Of a stretch of DNA of 48,475 nt, positions 42,873 to 48,475 are shown piece after piece. The DNA is from Halioglobus japonicus. Its GTDB lineage: Bacteria; Pseudomonadota; Gammaproteobacteria; Pseudomonadales; Halieaceae. A model generated the notes under the pieces. It was given only the letters and a program-made list of their open reading frames with translations. It made no database searches and was not told where the DNA came from. The translations under genes and the position numbers were made by a program. The stretch is from assembly GCA_902705825.1 (NCBI GenBank), contig CACSIL010000050.1:201727-250201 (forward strand), written 5' to 3'. Each line of letters starts with the position of its first letter. Position 1 is the first letter of the stretch.

Positions 42873-44015
42873 TTGTCCATTGTGGCCATCTTAGCCCTTG
42901 AAGACGGTAGTATTTTCAGAGGTTTGGCAATCGGTGCTACGGGTACCTCGGTGGGCGAGGTGGTATTCAATACCGCGATGAGCGGCTATCAGGAAATCCT
43001 GACTGACCCCTCATACGCCCGCCAGATTGTTACTCTTACCTACCCCCATATCGGCAATACCGGCACCAATGCGGAGGACGAGGAGTCCTCTGCAATTTGG
43101 GCGACCGGCTTGGTGATTCGCGATCTGCCGCTGCTGGCGAGCAATTTTCGCAATCAGCAGGGTTTGTCCGAGTACCTTGAAAGCCGCAATATCGTTGCGA
43201 TATCCGATATAGACACCCGTCGGCTCACGCGCATTCTGCGCGAAAAAGGTGCCCTGAATGGGTGCCTGATGGCCGGTGAGTCAGTCGATACGGATAAGGC
43301 CCTGAAACTGGCGCGGGAATTTGCCGGGCTCAAGGGCATGGATCTGGCGAAGGAAGTTACCACGCCCTCCAGTTACACCTGGCGAGAAGGCAGCTGGGCA
43401 CTGGGAGAGGGTTACAGCGAGCGTCCTGAGAGCGAGTTGCCCTGGCATGTTGTCGCCTACGATTACGGCGTCAAACGCAATATTCTGCGCATGTTGGTGG
43501 ATCAGGGGTGTCGCCTCACCGTGGTCCCCGCACAGACACCGGCAGAAGAAGTGCTGGCGATGAATCCCGATGGTATTTTCCTGTCGAACGGCCCCGGAGA
43601 CCCGGAGCCCTGTGATTATGCGATAACCGCAATCAAGGCATTTCTCGAGACCGATATCCCGGTGTTCGGAATTTGTCTCGGCCACCAGTTACTGGCGCTG
43701 GCCAGTGGTGGCTCCACACTGAAAATGAAGTTTGGCCATCACGGTGCCAACCATCCGGTGCAGAACCTGGAAGATGACACGGTGTTGATTACCAGCCAGA
43801 ATCACGGGTTTGCGGTGGACGAGGCGAGTTTGCCCGATAACCTGCGCGCCACACACAAGTCGCTGTTTGATGGCAGCCTGCAGGGTATTCATCACACCGA
43901 CAAGGCGGCGTTCAGCTTCCAGGGTCACCCGGAAGCCAGTCCAGGCCCACATGATGCCGCACCACTGTTCAGGCATTTCATTGATTTGATAACCGCACGC
44001 GCCGAGAAGAAGTAA
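42873..44015 (+). CDS. carA: Carbamoyl-phosphate synthase small subunit
   Basis: A 380-residue glutaminase subunit that passes ammonia to CarB for carbamoyl phosphate (arginine and pyrimidine synthesis). The N-terminal domain ([22 protein letters not shown]) and the class I amidotransferase domain, with Cys268 in FGICLGHQ and the [12 protein letters not shown] triad region, are complete. The start is TTG 42873: GGAGG lies five bases upstream, and the resulting N-terminus ([13 protein letters not shown]) lines up with known CarA proteins. GTG 42882 would be too far from the ribosome-binding site. Confidence 0.98.
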   Translation: MSIVAILALEDGSIFRGLAIGATGTSVGEVVFNTAMSGYQEILTDPSYARQIVTLTYPHIGNTGTNAEDEESSAIWATGLVIRDLPLLASNFRNQQGLSEYLESRNIVAISDIDTRRLTRILREKGALNGCLMAGESVDTDKALKLAREFAGLKGMDLAKEVTTPSSYTWREGSWALGEGYSERPESELPWHVVAYDYGVKRNILRMLVDQGCRLTVVPAQTPAEEVLAMNPDGIFLSNGPGDPEPCDYAITAIKAFLETDIPVFGICLGHQLLALASGGSTLKMKFGHHGANHPVQNLEDDTVLITSQNHGFAVDEASLPDNLRATHKSLFDGSLQGIHHTDKAAFSFQGHPEASPGPHDAAPLFRHFIDLITARAEKK

Positions 44016-44021
44016 GCCATC

Positions 44022-47000
44022 ATGCCGAAGCGTACTGACCTAAAAAGCATCCTGATAATCGGCGCCGGTCCGATCGTGATCGGACAAGCCTGCGAATTTG
44101 ATTACTCCGGCGCTCAGGCCTGCAAAGCCCTGCGTGAAGAGGGCTACAGGGTTATTCTGGTGAATTCCAACCCGGCCACCATCATGACCGACCCGGCCAT
44201 GGCGGATGCGACCTATATAGAGCCTATCGAATGGCGGACTGTGGCGCGCATTATCGAGGTGGAAAGACCTGATGCGCTGTTGCCCACGATGGGTGGCCAG
44301 ACCGCGCTCAACTGTGCCCTCGACCTGGCGCGTGAAGGCGTGCTGGAAAAGTATGGCGTGGAGATGATTGGCGCTACCAAAGAGGCCATCGACAAGGCCG
44401 AGGACCGCCAGCTGTTCGACAAGGCGATGAAACGCATCGGTTTGGCGACGCCGCGCTCAGCCACGGCACACAGTTTGGAAGAAGCCTTTCAAGTGCAGGA
44501 TTCCATCGGTTTTCCCTGCATTATCCGTCCCTCATTCACTATGGGTGGCTCCGGCGGTGGTATCGCGTATAACCGCACCGAGTTCGAAACTATCTGTCGG
44601 CGCGGGCTGGATCTTTCGCCCACCAATGAGTTGTTGATTGACGAGTCTCTCATCGGCTGGAAAGAGTTTGAGATGGAGGTGGTTCGCGACAAAAAGGACA
44701 ACTGCATCATCATCTGCTGTATCGAGAACTTTGATGCCATGGGCGTACACACCGGAGATTCCATCACTGTGGCGCCGGCCCAGACGCTGACTGACAAAGA
44801 GTATCAGATCATGCGTAACGCCTCATTGGCGGTGCTGCGTGAAATTGGTGTGGAAACAGGTGGCTCCAATGTGCAGTTCGGGCAGGATCCGAAAACGGGG
44901 CGCATGGTGATCATTGAGATGAACCCGCGGGTGTCGCGTTCTTCTGCGCTGGCCTCTAAAGCGACGGGGTTCCCCATCGCCAAGGTCGCGGCAAAATTGG
45001 CGGTTGGTTTCACCCTGGATGAGTTGCAGAACGATATAACCGGCGGCGCCACGCCAGCCTCGTTCGAACCCTCAATCGATTATGTGGTTACCAAGATTCC
45101 GCGCTTTGCGTTCGAGAAATTCAGCGGGGCAGACAGCCACCTCACCACCCAGATGAAATCAGTGGGTGAAGTGATGGCCATTGGTCGCACCTTTCAGGAG
45201 TCTTTGCAGAAAGCGTTGCGCGGCCTTGAAGTGAGTTCGGCCGGCTTTGAGCACCAGATCGATGTGGACGACCCGGAACAGCGCGATGAGCTGGTGGCGG
45301 AACTGACCAACCCTGGGCCGAACCGTATCTGGTTCGTCGGCGATGCGTTTCGCGCTGGCATGAGCGTGGACGAGGTGTACCAGTACTCCGGTATCGATCC
45401 CTGGTTCCTGGTACAGATTCAGGATCTGATCAGCACCGAAGATCGGTTGAAAACCGTCAAACTGGACGAGATCGACCACTCGCAGATGTTCGGGCTCAAG
45501 CGCAAGGGCTTTTCCGACGAGCGCCTGTCGGTATTGCTGGCAGTGTCCGAAGCGCAGGTTCGGCTGCGTCGTCAGGCCTTGGGTGTGCGCCCGGTATACA
45601 AGCGGGTTGACACCTGCGCTGCGGAATTCGCCTCCGCCACTGCCTATATGTACTCCACGTACGAGGAAGAGTGTGAGGCTGCGCCCACGGACAGGGACAA
45701 AATTCTGATTCTCGGTGGTGGCCCCAACCGTATCGGCCAGGGTATCGAGTTCGACTATTGCTGTGTGCACGCTGCATTGGCACTGCGCGAAGATGGTTAC
45801 GAGACCATCATGGTGAACTGTAACCCGGAAACAGTCTCTACCGACTACGACACGTCGGATCGCCTCTTCTTTGAGCCTGTGACGCTGGAGGATGTACTCG
45901 AGATTGTTGACCTGGAAAAGCCCAAGGGTGTGATCGTACAGTTTGGCGGCCAGACTCCGCTGAAGCTGGCGCGCGCGCTGGAAGCGCAGGGTGTGCCCAT
46001 CATTGGTACAACCCCGGATGCTATCGATCGCGCTGAAGACCGCGAGCGGTTTCAGCATATGATCCAGAAATTGAATCTCAGACAGCCGGTAAATACCACG
46101 GTTCGCAGTGTCGAAGCCGCACTGGAGGCCGCTAGCAGTATTGGCTATCCGCTGGTGGTGCGTCCTTCCTATGTGCTGGGCGGCCGTGCAATGGAGATCG
46201 TGTACCGCGAAGAGGACCTGTTGCGGTATATGCGCGACGCTGTGCAGGTGTCTCACGAGTCTCCGGTGTTGTTGGACAGCTTTCTCAGCGCCGCGATTGA
46301 AGTGGATATCGATGCAGTCAGTGATGGCAAGGAAGTCGTTATCGGCGCCATCATGCAACATATTGAGCAAGCGGGTGTGCACTCCGGTGATTCGGCCTGC
46401 TCGTTGCCGCCCTACAGCCTGGATGCCGATCTGCAGGATGAAATGCGTGAGCAGGTGAAGAAGATGGCGCTGGAGTTGGGCGTCAAGGGCCTGATGAATG
46501 TGCAGCTGGCCTGGCAGGACAATGAGATCTACGTGATTGAGGTGAATCCCCGTGCCTCGCGTACCGTGCCGTTCGTGTCAAAGTGTATTGGCGTTTCGCT
46601 GGCGAAAGTTGCCGCGCGCTGTATGGCGGGACAGACTCTGGCCGAGCAGGGCTTCACTCGTGAGATCGTTCCTCCCTACTACTGTGTGAAAGAGGCGGTG
46701 CTACCGTTTAATAAATTTCCCGGCGTCGACCCAATTCTCGGGCCGGAGATGAAATCGACCGGTGAAGTGATGGGTGTTGGCGACACGTTTGCCGAGGCCT
46801 TCGCCAAAGCCGAGCTGGCCGTGGGCAGTGGTGCGCCCACCGGGGGCACAGCCCTGATCAGTGTTCGCGATGTCGACAAGCCCGGTATCGTCGGTGTGGC
46901 CCGCGATCTTGTCGAGCTGGGTTTTTCCCTGGCGGCGACGAGCGGCACAGCCAAGGTGCTGGAGGACGCGGGACTGACGGTGCGCCGTGTTTACAAGGTG

Positions 47001-47243
47001 CTTGAAGGGCGTCCGCATATCGTGGACATGATCAAGAATGACGAGGCAGACCTTATTATCAATACCACCGAGGGTCGCCGCGCCATTGAGGATTCCTCGT
47101 CCATTCGTGCCAGCGCCGAGGCGCACAGGGTATTTTATACAACGACCCTGACGGCTGCGCAGGCGATTTGCATGGCGTTAAAATTCAAGGGTGAAATGAC
47201 GGTGCGCCGTCTACAGGATCTGCACAGGAGCATTGAGGCATGA
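44022..47243 (+). CDS. carB: Carbamoyl-phosphate synthase large subunit
   Basis: A 1073-residue subunit, the same length as the E. coli enzyme. It has two homologous ATP-grasp halves (the first beginning with [20 protein letters not shown], the second with [19 protein letters not shown]), an oligomerisation domain between them, and a C-terminal MGS-like allosteric domain (from about residue 940). All expected motifs are intact. It follows carA by six bases and its stop overlaps the greA start, so the three genes form one operon as in Pseudomonas. Confidence 0.99.
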   Translation: MPKRTDLKSILIIGAGPIVIGQACEFDYSGAQACKALREEGYRVILVNSNPATIMTDPAMADATYIEPIEWRTVARIIEVERPDALLPTMGGQTALNCALDLAREGVLEKYGVEMIGATKEAIDKAEDRQLFDKAMKRIGLATPRSATAHSLEEAFQVQDSIGFPCIIRPSFTMGGSGGGIAYNRTEFETICRRGLDLSPTNELLIDESLIGWKEFEMEVVRDKKDNCIIICCIENFDAMGVHTGDSITVAPAQTLTDKEYQIMRNASLAVLREIGVETGGSNVQFGQDPKTGRMVIIEMNPRVSRSSALASKATGFPIAKVAAKLAVGFTLDELQNDITGGATPASFEPSIDYVVTKIPRFAFEKFSGADSHLTTQMKSVGEVMAIGRTFQESLQKALRGLEVSSAGFEHQIDVDDPEQRDELVAELTNPGPNRIWFVGDAFRAGMSVDEVYQYSGIDPWFLVQIQDLISTEDRLKTVKLDEIDHSQMFGLKRKGFSDERLSVLLAVSEAQVRLRRQALGVRPVYKRVDTCAAEFASATAYMYSTYEEECEAAPTDRDKILILGGGPNRIGQGIEFDYCCVHAALALREDGYETIMVNCNPETVSTDYDTSDRLFFEPVTLEDVLEIVDLEKPKGVIVQFGGQTPLKLARALEAQGVPIIGTTPDAIDRAEDRERFQHMIQKLNLRQPVNTTVRSVEAALEAASSIGYPLVVRPSYVLGGRAMEIVYREEDLLRYMRDAVQVSHESPVLLDSFLSAAIEVDIDAVSDGKEVVIGAIMQHIEQAGVHSGDSACSLPPYSLDADLQDEMREQVKKMALELGVKGLMNVQLAWQDNEIYVIEVNPRASRTVPFVSKCIGVSLAKVAARCMAGQTLAEQGFTREIVPPYYCVKEAVLPFNKFPGVDPILGPEMKSTGEVMGVGDTFAEAFAKAELAVGSGAPTGGTALISVRDVDKPGIVGVARDLVELGFSLAATSGTAKVLEDAGLTVRRVYKVLEGRPHIVDMIKNDEADLIINTTEGRRAIEDSSSIRASAEAHRVFYTTTLTAAQAICMALKFKGEMTVRRLQDLHRSIEA

Positions 47244-47716
47244 ATAAGTTTCCGATGACAAAAGCCGGGGAAGCCTCGCTGCGACAGGAACTTGAACGCC
47301 TCAAGAAGGTGGATCGGCCACGCATTGTGGAGGCCATTGCCGAAGCGCGTGAGCACGGCGATCTGAAAGAGAACGCGGAGTATCATGCGGCGCGGGAACA
47401 GCAGAGCTTTACCGAAGGCCGCATCATGGAAATTGAAGGCAAGCTGGGAAATGCCCAGGTCATCGATATCACGACAATTCCCAAGTCCGGCAAGGTGATT
47501 TTTGGCACGACGGTTGACCTGATCAACCTGGAAACGGATGAAACTGTCACCTACCGTATCGTCGGCGAGGATGAAGCTGACATCAAGAGCCTCATGATCT
47601 CGGTAGGGTCGCCCATCGCCCGCGCTTTGATCGGCAAGGAAGAGGGTGATGTGGTTGTTGTCAAAGCACCCGGCGGCGACATCGAATACGAGATCGACCA
47701 GGTGCGTCACGTCTAA
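47240..47716 (+). CDS. greA: Transcription elongation factor GreA
   Basis: A 158-residue protein that binds the secondary channel of RNA polymerase and promotes cleavage of backtracked RNA. The N-terminal coiled coil carries the tip motif with its acidic residues ([22 protein letters not shown]), and the C-terminal FKBP-like domain (IVGEDEADI, then [16 protein letters not shown]) is complete. ATG 47240 overlaps the carB stop (ATGA). Twenty-one bases after its stop the convergent crotonase gene ends. Confidence 0.98.
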   Translation: MNKFPMTKAGEASLRQELERLKKVDRPRIVEAIAEAREHGDLKENAEYHAAREQQSFTEGRIMEIEGKLGNAQVIDITTIPKSGKVIFGTTVDLINLETDETVTYRIVGEDEADIKSLMISVGSPIARALIGKEEGDVVVVKAPGGDIEYEIDQVRHV

Positions 47717-47737
47717 CACGCACCCTGCTTGTAAGCC

Positions 47738-48475
47738 TTATTTGCCCTTGAATACGGGTGGTCTGCGTTCTATTCGCGCCATCATTCCCTCGCCGAAATC
47801 CTCCGTCGCCATCGTTTTCGCGAGGGCGGCATTTTCCTGATCCAGTGCTTCACTCAGCGCCGCCAGGTGGGGCTGGTGTAAGCACCGTTTCATTTCCCGG
47901 ATGGAGATCAAGGGTGCCTGCGGTGGAATCAACTGCAGTGTTTTCTCGCGGGTGTAGGACAGCAGTTCGCCATGCGGTACGACCGCGTTGGCTATACCCA
48001 GTTCGACAGCTTCCTCCGCTCTGATACGCTCTGGAAAAAACAGCAATTCCTTGGCTTTTTGAAAGCCCAGTAGCCGCGGCAGGAAGAATGTAGAGCCCAA
48101 CTCTGCAGCCAGACCCAGTTTGGCGAAAGGCAACTGCAGCCAGGCGTGCTCGGACAGATAGATCTGATCTGCCGCTGCCAGGCACAGCGTAACGGCCCCG
48201 CCAATTGCCAGTCCGTTGATGGCCGCGATAATGGGCTTGTCGCAGTTGTAGAGTTTCAAGGTAGTGCGCTTCTGCGCGATATCGGCCATATCAATTTCTG
48301 CCAGCGTCTCCGGAGGCAGCCCCTCAAAGGCGTCGGGGTTGAAGTAGCCGCCGCTGCTGAAGGCCTCCTTGGCCGGGTCATCGGTTTTTGGATCCTTGGC
48401 TCCCGTCAGTATCATCGCGTAGGCAGAGTCGTCTGACTGGAAGTGATCCGTTGCGTAGGCTATCTCCAGAAATGT
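47738..48475 (-). CDS. Enoyl-CoA hydratase/isomerase family protein (5' end beyond window)
   Basis: A crotonase-fold protein, 245 residues visible, open to the right edge on the minus strand. An internal ATG at 48415 is not the true start: the residues before it (DDSAYA leading into MILTGAKD) fit the family's second strand. The oxyanion-hole segment KPIIAAINGLAIGGAVTLCLAADQ-like region is present. In the active-site helix, GLAAELGSTFFLPRLLG keeps one Glu, as in isomerase-type or single-Glu members. It may hydrate or isomerise an enoyl-CoA, which suits the catabolic genes, but it is separated from them by carAB-greA. Confidence 0.92.
   Translation of the reverse strand, partial: TFLEIAYATDHFQSDDSAYAMILTGAKDPKTDDPAKEAFSSGGYFNPDAFEGLPPETLAEIDMADIAQKRTTLKLYNCDKPIIAAINGLAIGGAVTLCLAAADQIYLSEHAWLQLPFAKLGLAAELGSTFFLPRLLGFQKAKELLFFPERIRAEEAVELGIANAVVPHGELLSYTREKTLQLIPPQAPLISIREMKRCLHQPHLAALSEALDQENAALAKTMATEDFGEGMMARIERRPPVFKGK

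Noticed and set aside
45159..46382. A 407-residue frame on the minus strand inside carB
   Set aside because: It is the antisense shadow of a highly conserved gene, has no recognisable domain, and is rich in His/Gln/Arg as expected from reading CarB codons backwards.
1..48475. CRISPR arrays, insertion sequences, prophage genes, toxin-antitoxin pairs
   Set aside because: No spaced repeats, transposase, integrase or phage structural motifs, and no small two-gene toxin modules were seen on either strand.

Overview
The window looks like chromosomal DNA of a marine gammaproteobacterium. A lineage near Halieaceae (OM60/NOR5) or related Cellvibrionales is my best guess. The basis is a Pil-Chp-type chemosensory cluster, a carA-carB-greA operon in the order known from Pseudomonas, many acyl-CoA dehydrogenases with TonB-dependent receptors, and moderately GC-rich coding DNA. 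The taxonomic placement is inference. There is no phage, IS element, CRISPR array, rRNA or intact tRNA.

Left third (1-19251). A partial unknown gene on the minus strand is followed by a FrnE/DsbA-like oxidoreductase. Next come three translationally coupled genes: a retropepsin-like lipoprotein, a cysteine-free 'inactive transglutaminase' with seven membrane helices, and an ATP-grasp ligase. Thirty-six bases further on, a long co-directional array begins: a degenerate AAA+ enhancer-binding-like protein with a PAS-like N-terminus, an unknown protein, CheB/ChpB, PilG, PilI, a PilJ-like MCP with almost no periplasmic part, CheR/PilK, a ChpA-like protein split into two genes (812 and about 1326 residues), a ChpC-like CheW, and a small unknown protein. 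The array is clearly related to the twitching/surface-sensing Pil-Chp pathway. It differs from the Pseudomonas version in its sensor, its kinase architecture, the absence of pilH, and the associated AAA+ protein.

Middle (19252-42486). After a small unknown gene and a FieF-like cation exporter comes a large catabolic region. On the plus strand are two TonB-dependent receptors, a paired acyl-CoA dehydrogenase (catalytic plus apparently non-catalytic subunit), an acyl-CoA ligase, an ACAD10/11-like dehydrogenase, a MaoC-like hydratase, a 17-beta-HSD4-like SDR, a thiolase, an MDR reductase, an iron-type alcohol dehydrogenase and a thioesterase. On the minus strand is an SDR-tetR-ACAD-ACAD-MFS operon. 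Together these give outer-membrane uptake, CoA activation and one or more rounds of beta-oxidation of an unknown substrate, possibly branched, alicyclic or steroid-like. A 36-bp promoter/operator element occurs almost identically (33/36) upstream of the first ACAD operon and upstream of the MaoC operon. This ties the two into one regulon. The tetR operon has its own palindrome over its -35 box.

Right end (42487-48475). carA (TTG start), carB and greA form a tight operon preceded by an intrinsic-terminator-like hairpin that may be an attenuator. A crotonase-family gene converges on greA and runs off the right edge.
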